A stretch of DNA of 64,000 nucleotides. It comes from Eretmocerus hayati. Its lineage: Eukaryota > Arthropoda > Insecta > Hymenoptera > Aphelinidae. Shown one piece after another: positions 9,834 through 22,359 of this stretch (its first letter is position 1; each line of letters opens with the position of its first letter). Location: NCBI GenBank assembly GCA_029851415.1, contig CM056743.1:65688186-65752185 (forward strand). The letters are read 5' to 3'. The notes under the pieces were generated by a model that saw only the letters and a list, made by a program, of their open reading frames with translations, ran no database searches and was not told the DNA's origin. The position numbers and the translations under genes are program-made.

Positions 9834-12726
9834 GATACGGCTGCTGAAGAGCGACGAGGGATTTATCAAACTTAACTCTCTGACAGATAAGATTGAGCAT
9901 CTACGCTTGCTCGTTGCTAAAGGTCCCTCCTACCATCTATTTGGGGTGGCTGAGTCGAAGCTAGATGAGTTTGTGGATGCCAATCTCGTTCAGATTCCAG
10001 GTTTTTCATTGTTGCGGCAGGATCGCAACAGAGAGGGTGGTGGGGTTGCCTTGTATGTGCGCAATGACTTCAAAGTTAAGAAGTTGATTTCGTCAAATAC
10101 TTTTGGGCCAGGGAAACCTGGCGTGCCTGAATTTCTCTTTTGTAGCATACAACAGGGTAACTCCCCGCCAATATTAGTCGTAGTAATCTACAGACCCCCA
10201 AAAATCGCCATGCAGAAGGATGACGGGCCGTTTGGCTCGTTACGCCGGCTGTGTGGCGACTACAGTCATAAAATTATAATCGGTGATCTGAACGCGGATT
10301 TGTTAGACACTGCTCATCCCGACACCAAGACACTGACTGCACTGACAGAAGAACTTGCCCTGCAGATAGTGCAGCATGGCCCGACTCACCAACACACCCC
10401 CAATACATCTCATACATGGATTGATCACATTTATGTAGATGACAATGACATCATTACTGACTTTCAAAACAGACTCCTGCCCAGTTTCGGCAGGCACTCG
10501 GTCATTGACGTCACCATCAACGTCTTTACTCCCACTCCGCCAAGAAATTCCTTCACCTACAGGGATTTTCGAAACATCACTCCGGAGATATTGAATGACC
10601 TATTGCTTCGCTGTGACTGGACAAAACGAAAACGCTGAAACCAGTTTGGAAGATGCAAGTCACTGCTTGAATGAAAATTTACAGACCGTTATAGATGAAT
10701 CAGCACCCGAAAAAACTATTAATCCACGTGAAAATGACGCTCCTTTGATTGGTCCTGAGCTGAGGGTACTCATGAATAAGCGAGACGCGACGCGCAGGCG
10801 CTGGGAACGGATTCAACGTAACCAGCGCAAGTGTCCCGAGCTTCAAAATGAATACTTTCGGCTCAGCGAAGAGGTCGACTTGTGCATTGAACAAGAGCAT
10901 CACTCCTTCATTCAAACCCATTTGTCAGATGCTCTTGATCAGAAGAAGAACATTTGGAAGGAGATGCGCAATCTCGGCCTCTTGCCTAAGAACAAAGAGG
11001 AGGAACTTCATGGCTTCACACCGGATGAGTTGAACGCACACTTTTCGGGAGTTTCCGTTTCGCCCCACGAAAATATTAATGAAGCAATGGACGATATTGA
11101 CTCGGCACCGGAGGAGGGGTTTAAATTCAAGCTCACAAATTTTAGTGATGTAGTCCTAGCTATCAAACATTTCTCCTCACAGGCCCGTGGAGCGGATAAA
11201 ATACCCCAAAGAGTGATCGCAAAAGCTCTTCCGGGCATTGGTGATCTTATTGTACATATTTTCAACTCCTCTTTCGCTGATGGCATTTTTCCTGAGGCCT
11301 GGAAGCAAGCGCAGCTGATTGCATTAAAGAAGACTGCTGCTCCATCAACGGTCTCGGACTTCCATCCTATAGCACTGCTGTGCTTTCTCTCCAAGGTTCT
11401 GGAAGAAATCGCACATGACCAAATCACGGAGTATTTGGAAATTGAGAAGATACTTGATCGCTTCCAGACTGGTTTTAGGCAACACCATAGCACCCAGACA
11501 GCTCTGTTGAAATTGACCGATGACATCAGAGTAGGTATAGACAGGAAGAAGATCACTCTGCTCCTACTATTCGATTTTAGCAAAACTTTTGACACAATCT
11601 CACCATCCAAGCTGTCGAGGGAGCTACGACATCTTGGCTTCTCAAGATCAGCGCTCCTGTGGATAAAATCATATTTACAGGGTCGCACCCAACAAATCAC
11701 TTCTAAAGTAGGCAAATCTGATTGGCTCGAAACCAATCTGGGTGTTCCACAGGGGTCCGTCCTTGGGCCTCTACTCTTCAGCTTGTATGTGAATGACCTG
11801 GCTGGCTTGCTAGACGGAAAGTCGGTACATCATCTATTTTATGCGGATGATCTCCAAATTTATCTCCAAATCGAGAAAAATAAGATCAGGGAAGGTATTG
11901 CTCGGCTGGGCGAAATAGGACGACTAGTTGCCGAGTGGGCCAGAAGTTCCGGCCTGTGTCTCAACGCTGGCAAGACCAAGGCAGCCTACTTCAGTTCGGA
12001 GAGAAATATCAAAGATCTGAAGAGAATGGACTTGCCAGGGGTTGAGATACAGGAAGAAAAGTTCATCCCGTTCAGTGATACGGTCGTGAGTCTTGGTGTT
12101 ACACTTGACAGTGAATTGACATGGAAACCGCACATTGATCAAGTAACTAAGAAAGTCAACAGAGCCCTATACGGTCTGCGGTTTTTAGGGCATGGACCAG
12201 ACCTCTCCGAATTCGCCTAGTTGAGTCATTGGTTCAACCGCAGCTAGATTATTGCGCGGTCGTGTACCTCGACGCCACGGACGAACAGCGGCAACGGGTA
12301 CAGAGACTAAGCAATTCATGTGTGAGATATATTTTTGCTCTTAGGAGAGACGAGCACATCACCCCGTTCAGGGAGCGCTTGGGTTGGTTACGTACTGATT
12401 CGCGGAGAATGTACTTCGCAGCTCTCTTGATGCATAAGATCATGCACTTAAGAGAACCTGGCTACCTAGCTGCGATGTTTACCAGGTACCAATCCGAACG
12501 CCCCGCACGGGGTCTAGAAGAGCGGGTACTCAAAGTTACCAACATGAGACTTGAATATGGAAGATGATCTTTCCTGGTCCAATGTGCTCATTTGTGGAAC
12601 TTTCTCCCTCCGGGCTTTCGGCAGCTTGGGGAGATATCATTATTTAAAGAGTTCTTAAAAGACTTCCTGTTAACACTATCCTCCCAGAGGATTGATGTGG
12701 AGGAAAAACTTTATTCTAATTTGTAA
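9834..12726 (+). pseudogene. LINE-1b ORF2: APE endonuclease and reverse transcriptase, broken
   Basis: The endonuclease domain lies in one frame (9834-10638) and has GVAESKLDEF, GGGVALYVRN, VVIYRPP, IIGDLNADLL and SHTWIDHIYV. The usual SDH motif is GRHSVI, which is atypical. A frameshift near 10615-10630 leads into the RT frame (10595-12220) with DFSKTFDTIS, GVPQGSVLGPLLF and FYADDLQIYL. A second frameshift near 12190 moves the thumb to 12229-12567. A TGA at 12565-12567 replaces the arginine codon present in LINE-1a (GRRSF). The remaining C-terminus runs to TAA at 12724-12726. Alignment with LINE-1a pinpoints all but the first lesion. Confidence 0.9.
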
Positions 12727-12847
12727 ACTGTGATAGGCATGAGCCCGTTTGTTAAGAGACTTCCTGTTAACACTATCCTCCCAGAGGATTGATGTGGAGA
12801 AAAAACTTTATTTTAATTTGTAAACTGTGATAGGCATGAGCCCGTTT
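12661..12847 (+). repeat. 90-bp tandem duplication across the ORF2 stop of LINE-1b
   Basis: Bases 12661-12750 recur at 12758-12847 with few changes, separated by GTTAAGA. The unit covers the last ORF2 codons and the start of the 3' UTR. LINE-1a has a single copy, so the duplication is specific to this insertion. Confidence 0.9.
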
Positions 12848-13243
12848 CAATTGATGTCTTCTACTTCAGATGAGTTATGCGTGGCTTTTTCGCTACCGAA
12901 CTGAGATCCCTGTGATATGACTGTGGGCCCATGTCTTCTTTATATGTCTTCCCAAACAAGAAAATGTTTTCTTTTCCTCAACCTTTTTTGTTAAGACTGA
13001 TATATGTATATATATATATATATATATATGAGAACGTGACTTCTTCTTTTCATGACTCTTAGCATCTTACGATGCCTCGAGATGACTAGTCACTTTCTGT
13101 GATAATTCGAATAGCCTCAACCAAAACGACAAATGTTTACAAATTTAATGTATTTTTCATGTATGAGTGAGATATGTTTCATATGCTACTGTATTTTTGT
13201 ATTTTTGCCCTTGGGCGAATAAAGGTTATCATTCATTCATTCA

Positions 13244-13721
<478 letters not shown>

Positions 13722-14486
13722 TATGTAACTTACTGCTCTCTCCACGGATGCTCTGCTACATTTTGTAAGAAATATATATTAGTACATTTATTTGGAACAG
13801 GAGAGAGAAATTATGGTTGAGATTATCCTCTCAACCGTCACACCAGGCCTCGTTCACGGTGAGTCATTTAGGCGAAAAAGGTCGAGTTGCGTGCAAGTGG
13901 ATTTTGCCTGTGGGGTATGTTCCGGGAACATAAGTAGAACATTCTCCAACAAGAATCAAAGAAATTGGCAGAGGGTTTTTGAATTGAAATCGTTTTTTCG
14001 ATTTTCTTTAGCTATTTTCTCGAAACAGTGGATTACCTTCATTGCTCACCTCAGTCTCTCGCATGAAATCGACTTTTCAAAATGATCGAGGTACCCATAT
14101 CCGACGTAAATGACCCGATCTTCTGAAATCCGAGGTCCAAATTAGGCCCAGATACGATCTGAGTAATTTAGAATGACTATAGTGCAGGAAACACTCTTTT
14201 TATGGAAATTCAAGCTAAATCCAAGAGTATCTTTTGTCAACGGTGCACATGGATAGATTGAATGTTGACGGTGTGTGTATCGTTAAAGCACTGTGTTTCA
14301 ATGATATTAATCTGATTGGAATCCTGAAAATGAGTGAGAAGTTATTCTGAAAGGTTTGATAACAAACAAGCATTCGATTTTGTCCGAAATGTAGTTTCAA
14401 TACGAATAAAATGCCCTCTGAAGATAATACTGTCCAGGCACAGACCACTCTCGCATCATCAGTTTCTAACAACAAAAATCTTGTTC

Positions 14487-15830
14487 GTAATTAATTTTGA
14501 CACTCGATCGATATGATCGGATATCGTATTTATCACTCGCGGGAATTTCAAATTATGGTGATATATTTGATCGGTCTTTGCGAGTTGAAGTCAGCTGATA
14601 TTGCTGGATTTTTGGCATCAATCGAGAATGGATTTTACTCCACTCTCGATCAATGCACCTTTAGAGCCTCGTATGGGTTGCGAGGATGCATCCAAAGGAT
14701 TTTCATGGAATGAAATGAAAAGTAAAGATGAGAAACTTCATGAAAAATTTTGATTCTACGCTGATACTGTGCGTGTTTCGCCCTTCTCTCATTGCTCGGG
14801 CTTTTCAAAGTGGTGGAAGAGCAATGAGAGTTTACCACTGACACGCGGCTCAAGTGGCCGAATGTTCGATGGTTAGAACGTTCTTATATACGAAAGTTCA
14901 TCTTTGTTGAGCGCTTGCGAGAAAGGTCATTTTAACCCGCTTTTTCCATTTGATTTCTCGTCATTTTTACTTTGGCAGGTCTTCGGCCTTCTGCCGGGGA
15001 TATATGTAATTAATTTTAACACTCGATCGATATGATCGGATATCGTATTTATCACTCGCGGGAATCTCAAATTATGGTGATATATTTGATCGGTCTTTGC
15101 GAGTTGAATTCAGCTGATATTGCTGAATTTTTGGTATCAATCGAGAATGGATTTTACTCCACTCTCGATCAATGCTCCTTTAGAGCCTCGTATGGGTTGC
15201 GAGGATGCATCCAAAAGATTTTGATGGAATGAAATGAAAAGTTAAGATGAGAAACTTCATGACAAATTTTGATTCTACGCTGATATTGTGCGTGTTTTGC
15301 CCTTCTCTCATTGCTCGGGCTTTTCAAAGTGGTGGAAGAGCAATGAGAGTTCACCACTGACACGCGGCTCAAGTGGCCGAATGTTCGATGGTTAGAACGT
15401 CCTTATATACGAAAGTTCATCTTTGTTAATGTAAATAGCGGGTTAAAATGACCTTCCTCGCAAGTGCTTAACAAAGATGAATTTTCGTATATAAGGACGT
15501 TCTAACCATCGAACATTCGGCCACTTGAGCCGCGTGTCAGTGGTAAACTCTCATTGCTCTTCCACCACTTTGAAAAGCCCGAGCAATGAGAGGAGGGCGA
15601 AACACGCACAGTATCAGCGTAGAATCAAAATTTTTCATGAAGTTCCTCATCTTTAATTTTCATTTCATTCCATCAAAATCCTTTGGATGCATCCTCGCAA
15701 CCCATACGAGGCTCTAAAGGTGCATTAATCGAGAGTGGAGTAAAATCCATTCTCGATTGATGCCAAAAATTCAGCAATATCATCTGACTTCAACTCGCAA
15801 AGACCGATCAAATATATCATCATGATTTGA
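14487..15830. repeat. Three copies of a ~430-bp repeat, two direct and one inverted
   Basis: Copy 1 is 14487-14940, copy 2 (direct) 15006-15427 and copy 3 (inverted) 15438-15830. Landmarks are 'cactcgatcgatatgatcgg', 'tgggttgcgaggatgcatcc' and 'tctcattgctcgggc'. Each copy has an internal small inverted repeat (ctctcattgctc / gagcaatgagag). Copies 2 and 3 form a near-perfect foldback. Small ORFs of about 66 codons (14513, 15032) are preserved in both direct copies, but no domain is recognised and they are probably fortuitous. Confidence 0.85.
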
Positions 15831-16426
15831 AAAATCTTGTTCGTGCAAAATGTGACAAGTATCACAGAGCGCACTTGCTAAACAGTTACATATTCTCATT
15901 TCATATCCTGAAATGTTCACCGTGTGATCTTCGGCGGGAAGGGTTTTCACATTCGTGAACCGATTGCGGGAACAATAACTCAGACATGTGATACGTTGAA
16001 TTCGCACACGACACGGAAAAGACGATCTCAATAAGCAGAATGTGCAGTATGAATTCTATATTTCTTACATAGTCCACTGAAATCGTGATGTACTGACTAT
16101 AATGCTTGTTTGCTGTACTTTCCGAGACCAGTTCCAGTTCTATTACAAATTTCTTCAATGTGATACATAATTGCATGACCTTTCGGTAAAACAGAAATAC
16201 ACGATCTCAAATAGCAACCGCGTGAATTTGCTATTTTACCAGCATATTGAAGATCAAGATTGGTGCCGAAACTAGCTTTGACGACTTTTTCGAAACTTCC
16301 TAGAATATCCACATATTTCTCCACAGGAGGTTCATATCTGCCATTCATGAGGTTTATGTTATTCAGTAACTTTTTGCAATCATTACCACTGGACCCTTCA
16401 CCACCGTGGAGGATTTGGCGACTCAC
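15780..16426 (-). pseudogene. Decayed transposon-encoded protein, C-terminal region
   Basis: The minus frame 16426-16097 reads VEKYVDILGSFEKVVKASFG, then LDLQYAGKIAN, then HIEEICNRTGTGLGKYSKQA. This order resembles the C-terminal part of a large protein repeated in many arthropod and cnidarian genomes ('...KIHAVFxHVxxFCxxxGxGLGxYSEQAxE'), taken to be transposon-derived. Frame changes within it, and further peptide-like fragments downstream in other frames (to about 15780), show decay. It lies inside the 13.85-16.98 kb TIR element and could be the remnant of its enzyme or a passenger. Family naming is from memory of the pattern only. Confidence 0.45.
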
Positions 16427-16975
16427 ACTGCATGACTTATATCAATTTAGAGCAATTTTTCGCAACTTTTGTACCATACGGTCACGAGTGTAACATCAAT
16501 CCCAACAGTGAACGAAGCTCGGGTGGAAGAATACGGTCAATGATAGTGTATATAATAGTCATGCGAGATATATCAAACCAAAGCCAACAAATCGAGGGAC
16601 ACCTACATTTTCCGTGAATTTCATTGATAAAAAGAGGGTTTCCTGCACTATATTCATTTCAAATTACTCAGATCATATCTGGGCCTAATTTGGACCTCGG
16701 ATTTCAAAAGATCGGGTCTTCTTACGTCGGATATGGGTATTTCGATCATTGTGAATAGTCGATTTTAAAGCGAGAGACGGGAGTGGGCAATGAAGGTGAT
16801 CCACTGTTGTGATAAAATGGCTAAGAAATCGAAAAATCGACTCTAATTCAAAAACCTTCTGCCGATTTTTTTGATTCTTATTGGACAATGTTCTACTAAT
16901 GACCCCGAAACATACCCCACAGGCAAAACCCACGTGCACGCAACTCGACCTTTTTCGCCTAAATGACTCACCGTG

Positions 16976-17427
16976 CGTCGTGGAGCGGATCGCCCCACCA
17001 TCAACCATGTGCACGTCGTGGGAAATAATCCATCGCATCGATGTAGCTCAATTCGAGACAACGGCCCACAACTTGCACAAAGCATGGACAACGATCAGCG
17101 CCAAATGCACGGAGAACGGTGTCAACCCACAGCTCATCGTACTGCGCCGTCAGATCAACGAGACAGCGGCGAGAGGCGGAGCACACCATCGATATGCTGG
17201 CTGGTAGTAGATTAAAGCGCGAGAAAAGATCATGGATACTATCCATATGCGTGGGCATGAAGACCATCTTTGGGACCTTGGATGGAGAAACCGGAAGAGA
17301 ACTCAAAAATATCATAGAAATCAGAGCCAATGACACGAAGAATGTGGCTCAACTCTTAGTGAATCGGACAGAATTGATTGAGGCTGAATCGGGGAAAGCT
17401 CGCGATAAACTTCTCAACTGCAACTGA
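16976..17427 (+). pseudogene. Env-like (fusion-protein-like) fragment of an LTR retroelement
   Basis: Two frames join by a shift near 17165-17185. The upstream part contains QLIVLRRQINETA. The downstream part has HTIDMLAGSRLKREKRSW and MKTIFGTLDGETG and ends at TGA 17425-17427. A basic KREKR followed by a hydrophobic, glycine-containing stretch and then 'FGTLD' is the layout of the furin site and fusion peptide of F-like envelope proteins carried by insect LTR retroelements. The fragment lacks both a signal peptide and a C-terminal membrane anchor, and it abuts the TIR element at 16975. It is an endogenous, broken remnant. Confidence 0.5.
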
Positions 17428-17439
17428 AAATTATCAAAT

Positions 17440-17990
17440 TGAAGAGAAATGCTAATTCAATCCATATGAAGTTCATGTGTAATATCCGGAATTAATTTAC
17501 TTGAAGACAGCGTCAACCATTCCAGAGCAGACACACGAAACCGTGAGTAACCCTCGGCTCCCAGGGGATGGTCCACAGTGAATTGATGCCACCAGAACTC
17601 ATTAAAAATCCCGAGAGGTTGATAAGAAACGCTTTATTATAGACAGTTTCCACGTACCGAGAATGATGAGTCTCTACTGGAAACTACTAAAATTTCCCAA
17701 ACTTCAGTTCTCATGATAAACAATACCTTAATATATTCTATTGCCATCCCCTTGCTGGATATTGCAAATTACACTTTCTTCAAAGCATCACCGTAACCTC
17801 TGCAATACATCAGCAGTTCAAGAAAAACGTTCGCTTGTATGTGGTCGAAGCGCAAATACTTTGCCATCGATTTCCCGGCGAATACATACATGCTACTGCA
17901 CCTTAGTGATATCAACGACTGTTGCGAGCTGTGTGACAGGATGGTTTGTAAGAATCCTGCCCTGTCAGAGAGCTAACACCAGTAGCGTCG
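17440..17990. other. No recognisable gene; possible LTR body
   Basis: No supported ORF or repeat is seen. By position, between the env-like fragment and an LTR-like 3' end at about 18.1 kb, part of it may be the U3 region of an LTR, but no second copy in the window defines its start. Confidence 0.3.
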
Positions 17991-17994
17991 TACG

Positions 17995-18109
17995 CTCCAC
18001 CTCGCTTTGGAATGTATTTCTATAGGCGAATAAACTTTTTCTGTTCTTATTAATTGAAAAATGAGTGTGTCGCCAAAAATTACTTGTCCACCAAATCCCG
18101 AATTGAACA
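17995..18109 (+). repeat. LTR-like 3' end (+ strand)
   Basis: The stretch has 'ctccacctcgctttggaatg', 'cgaataaac' (poly(A) signal) and an end 'ccaccaaatcccgaattgaaca'. It recurs in inverted orientation at 20199-20316. On that copy the LTR-like end is followed by a sequence resembling a primer binding site. This copy sits downstream of the env-like fragment, as a 3' LTR would. Confidence 0.45.
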
Positions 18110-18203
18110 CTATTCGTTAATGATAATCATTATGTTCTGATTGATGATATTAAATTCGTAAATCGGCATTTGGAGGACTAATTTTCATTTCTCTATTGGT
18201 GAC

Positions 18204-18350
18204 CTCGGATTTGAGGCCATTTTTGATGAGAAATTATCGATCGGGGTTTGATCGTCATGATGTTAATCGAAAAAAGAATGCATTTGAATGACATCATGAC
18301 GATCAAACCCCGATCGATAATTTCTCATTGAAAATGGCCTCAAATCCGAG
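18204..18350. repeat. Hairpin MITE, family H
   Basis: The stem from 'ctcggatttgaggccat' inward pairs with its complement ending at 18350. About 60 bp pair almost perfectly, including CGATCGGGGTTTGATCGTCA, around a ~27-nt apex. A diverged relative lies at 43.29-43.59 kb. No coding capacity. Confidence 0.85.
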
Positions 18351-20190
18351 AAAAAGTGTAAAATGTTTCGATTAATCCAAGCTAGAAAGAGTGGAATTTC
18401 TATAGGGTATGCGAAGGACTAACGAGCTGCGTCGGCTGCTGTGATATTCTGCCTATCTTCCCTATATAAAGCGAGGCTCTTGCTGATCGCGCGAATAAAT
18501 ATGCAAGGGGGAAGAAAGAGGTCCGACGCTGCGCAGTAACCCGTTTTGCATTGACACAATGTTGAAACGCGCAGAGCCCGAAACTAACACAAATGCCCGC
18601 GAAAAGAAATCATTGACGCGCTCACACATAGATTTCGGTGACAAGATTCTGTCCGGCCGCGGCCGAGTGCAATAAAAGCGAATGAAAAGAATTGAATCCC
18701 TGAGTAAACCGTGATCAATCAAGATTCGAGAGTTTGAATAGTTCTGATATAACCATAAACAGTAGCTTTTCCGGATAAAAGCAATAGAAATGGAATCCAA
18801 ATGGAAGCAAAAGCTCTCAACCGAATCAAATTCAAGAGGTGCCAAAGAATCGGAATTCAGCGCGAAGAAATCCTAATCGGCACAATTTTCAAGGGCTTCA
18901 ATCCGCAAAAGTATAATGCGCAACCGGTGTATTTTCGTAAAGATTGATCTTCTCAAATTTTTAAATTTAAATTCAGGGAAATATTGAACACAACAAAATT
19001 TCCAAAAATTACCCGCACGAAGTAAAACATTTGGATTCCTGAACCGAGTTAACATTCATTCCATAACCGGGAATAAATCGATAATTTTACAAGTCTTATA
19101 ACGGAAAAGTCGCAGCTTAGTCGCAGCTTGCAATCCGTCCGAATCTGGACATAAAGTCTCTAAAGTTCACCGCACATTCTTCGAACGATGACTTGCAGCT
19201 AGTAAGCCGCTCTTCATAGCTGGAACAGTTCACCGTCGATGTAATGCCGATGTGATTCCTCGAAACGCTCTGGTCTGCCCTGATGCAGAATGCTCGATGG
19301 TGGCAGCACGTTACCGTTGCTCTGGAGCTCATATAAAATGAGCAGCGAAGCAAGCCGAACCCCAAACTCAACACCAGGCAGCGTGCGCTCCAACTCGAGT
19401 TACCGATGCCGTGCGTGAAAAACAGCTGTGGGCCTCGCAGCCGTCAGCAGCTATGGGCAGCATAAGGCGACCATGACGTCATTGAGCCCTCCTTTACTCT
19501 CTTCGTCGTTTGCAGCCAGCGAGCTGTTAATGCCGATGGCAGCACGATATCCAAGTATCCACCCAGGATGCCAAACAGCTGGCTGGTAGCTCCGCCGAAT
19601 ATACTAGAAGTTCCGTCAACTTCAGAAATTAGTTCCATACAAATGGAAAATTCAAACTTCATGCTCCTCCAATGAGCGAACAATGTAAGATATGGAGCAA
19701 TCAAATCTCACAATGGAGCATAGTTCGAGTCATCAACTCAAGATTTACGTATAATGTACGAGGAAACCGTTAAAAATTTTATGATTGTTGATAAACAAGA
19801 AACAAAACGACCATTTGTGCTTATCTTGAGCAGAAGTCCCACGTTGCCCAGGAACCCCGTCGATCCCATGTCGTTCTCGTTCCCCCTCAAGACTGGTGCT
19901 GACGAACAGGTTTCGCCCTTGCTCCGAAACTGTTGCTGAGTGTGCCCTGGCCTTGCGCCTCGTCGCCGCGCACGGCTCTTCGCATGGTTGTCAGGGCTGC
20001 ACTCCTCAGCTCCATCCAATGAGTAGTTGTTCCGAGGCGGTTTGACGCACCGAGGTTGTCGCTGCAGATCGTCCCGAGGAGGTGCACCATCCGCTCACAG
20101 CACCATCATTGTGTGATCGCCTCGTGGTGGAAGCGAATCTGTTCGCATCGACACCAATTTCACTCACTGATACCCGATCCGGCACGCGAA
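18351..20190. other. No identified gene
   Basis: GC content is mixed. Short minus-strand ORFs (19444-19704, with a hydrophobic stretch, and 19738-20019) show no domain I recognise. By position they could be internal sequence of the minus-strand LTR element whose LTR end lies at 20199, but nothing typical of gag or pol is readable. Confidence 0.3.
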
Positions 20191-20316
20191 GGACCAAATG
20201 TTCAATTCGGGATTTGGTGGACAAGTAATTTTAGGTGACACACTTCTTTTTTTATTAATGAAAATTTAAAAAGTTTATTCGCCTATAGAAATACATTCTA
20301 AAGCGAGGTGGAGCAG
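20191..20316 (-). repeat. LTR-like 3' end and primer-site-like sequence (minus strand)
   Basis: Read on the minus strand, 20316-20199 matches the + strand stretch 17995-18109, including the AATAAA signal, and ends '...ttgaaca'. Next comes TTTGGTCCTTCGCGTGCCGG (from 20198 downward), which has the TGG start and spacing of an LTR-element primer binding site and recalls BEL/Pao leaders. Identification is by pattern only. Confidence 0.45.
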
Positions 20317-20519
20317 ACGAACGCGTAACGAGAACTGGCACAAGCTGCAGGAGGCGACGAGCGCCACGAAAGAAATAGCAGAAGAGCGCGAAGTCACGGG
20401 AACAAAATGCCGACTGCGCGCAAAGATTCAAATCAGACATAAGAGTTTCGAACGATTCTAAACAAATGGAAATAAGATGCCTATAACAAGTATAAGAAAT
20501 GCGTGTAGGACCCATAACC

Positions 20520-21716
20520 TCCTCGAAGTGGTGCCACTGCGATGCGATGCTGTCCTGTCGAGCCTGGCTGATGATGGCTGTGTTGCTGCTTTTAGTACTG
20601 TTATCGTGATGATTTGATGTTTCTCAGTTTTCGGCAGTTTTCAGAGTGCGGTCCATTTCGCCCAACTATTAGATTCTAACAAATTTTCTGCATGCGACCT
20701 TGCTGAGTATACCATGGTTTTATCAGAAGTTCCTCTCCACCACGCGTGACCAATAAGTTTGTGATCAGTGTTAGCAAATAAAAAAGAAAAGTACCCCCAA
20801 GAATTGAATGATTTGATCTTTTTGCAAGCTCTGTGAGGAAGTTGAGGCCTGGGTGTGCAATCAAGTTCTGTTGTGTATGTACAGTAAGCGCACTGAACCA
20901 GAGTCCTGGTCTTCAAGTTATGAAGCACAATCAAGGTGATGGATGATATTTCATGAGACACTGTGTGCTTCTTGATTTGTCATTGAAATCAGACTTTCTC
21001 CTCACTGTCAGTATTGTATGCTTCATGAAACTTCGGATGAATGACGGAATGGACTACATTCAATTGAAATTGTCACAGTGGCTCTACGCGGAACGTGTTT
21101 ATTTGAACCATTGAGGATGCTTCCCATCATTTCTTACTGCATTACAGAGATTCAACAATCTCTTTTGGTTGAATTTTCATGGGTCCAACCACTCAGGTAT
21201 AGCATACCATATTATATTGGGCTCAAGATTCATTCTAATTCTTATTAACTTTACTCTACTGATTCAGGAATAGTATCATCCATGTTCGAACTTTGTCATG
21301 TGATGTATCATGTGATCTTAACGGGTGGAGATGTCCTGATGATAAATTAATATATCATTGGATGTCTTCATATTCTAGTAATAAGGGTAACACAGCCTCT
21401 TAAATGTGATTTGACTATAGCTTATGAATCAATTCAGAATTATCGGTATGCTCAACATGAGAAGAGAAATTATTCCTGGTGAACCATAGCTGACTGATTT
21501 ATTCCACTTTATATCAATTTGCATTCTGAAGCGCTTGAGCAGAAATGAATATCTAAGGGATCTTGAGAATAATATCTCAAGATTCTGGCTGATATTAATA
21601 TCCTTGAGTCATGTACTATATTCCAAGCAATTGGGAGTGAATTGAAATTAAGAAAATAAAATGATTAAAAAAAAAATTCAAAAATTCGCTTTTGTGTAAA
21701 CCGTCAAGCATAGCAT
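20520..21716. other. No gene recognised
   Basis: AT-rich sequence with no ORF that resembles a protein family, no long repeat and no RNA gene that I can support. Confidence 0.4.
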
Positions 21717-22003
21717 GTCGAAATTTGAGGAAAATGAATACCATTATCTACGTTTCTGTCATAAACAAAGAGTAAGTCAGTTGGCGTCCAGCTTAACGAA
21801 TTTCATGATTTCGAGATATCAAAATGGTAAAAGCGTGGGTTGTAAACTTGATACATCAAGGGTAGTTTTCACCAGTCAACCCGCGCTTTTACCATTTTGA
21901 TATCTTGAAATCATGGAATTCGTGAATCTGGACGCCAACTGACTTACTTTTTGTCTATGACAGGAACGTAGATAACGGTTTTCATTTTTTTCAAATTTCA
22001 GAA
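21717..22003. repeat. Hairpin element of ~290 bp
   Basis: The left arm 21717-21842 pairs with 21878-22003. Landmarks are 'agtcagttggcgtcc' / 'ggacgccaactgact' and 'aaaatggtaaaagcg' / 'cgcttttaccatttt'. The apex is about 35 nt. No ORF; probably a MITE. Confidence 0.8.
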
Positions 22004-22359
22004 GCAAGTGGCGTGAAGTAGAAGTTTAATTGAATTATCTATCCAGCGATTTCTGTGAATTGTTTAAAATCATTCAGTGCCCTTCCGAAATAGCTCCACA
22101 GCCTGGTACAGTGTTGTTAGAAATTATGAAATCTCAAAATCTTGCCCTTGATTGGATTGCATTTGGCTGATTACCCAAGAGTGAGGTTAAGAAGATATAC
22201 TCCTGGCACATAACTTTCGCATACATGCATTGGGCGAGCGACGAATGTGTAAGAGTGTCACGTGACAGCCGTGTTGAAGACTGCAGACGAAATCAGCAGC
22301 TGATATATACAGCTCCTCAGTTCACACGAGTATTGCCATCCTTCTCCTTTGCAGTAAAT

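Larger units (their letters stand above)
13855..16975. mobile_element. 3.1-kb TIR element with ~340-bp arms and CACGGTG ends
   Basis: The left arm 13855 to about 14200 (CACGGTGAGTCATTTAGGCG inward) is the inverted complement of about 16635-16975. Inside lie three copies of a ~430-bp unit and a decayed minus-strand coding region. The flanks are TCGTT on the left and CGTCG on the right, so a clean duplication is not visible. The right flank CGTCG fits the CGNCG target of Transib elements. The terminal heptamer equals that of the 3996-5496 palindrome. Confidence 0.7.

Noticed and set aside
14513..15232. Two similar 66-codon ORFs as a duplicated gene
   Set aside because: They lie in non-coding repeat copies, and the inverted third copy does not keep the frame; no domain seen.
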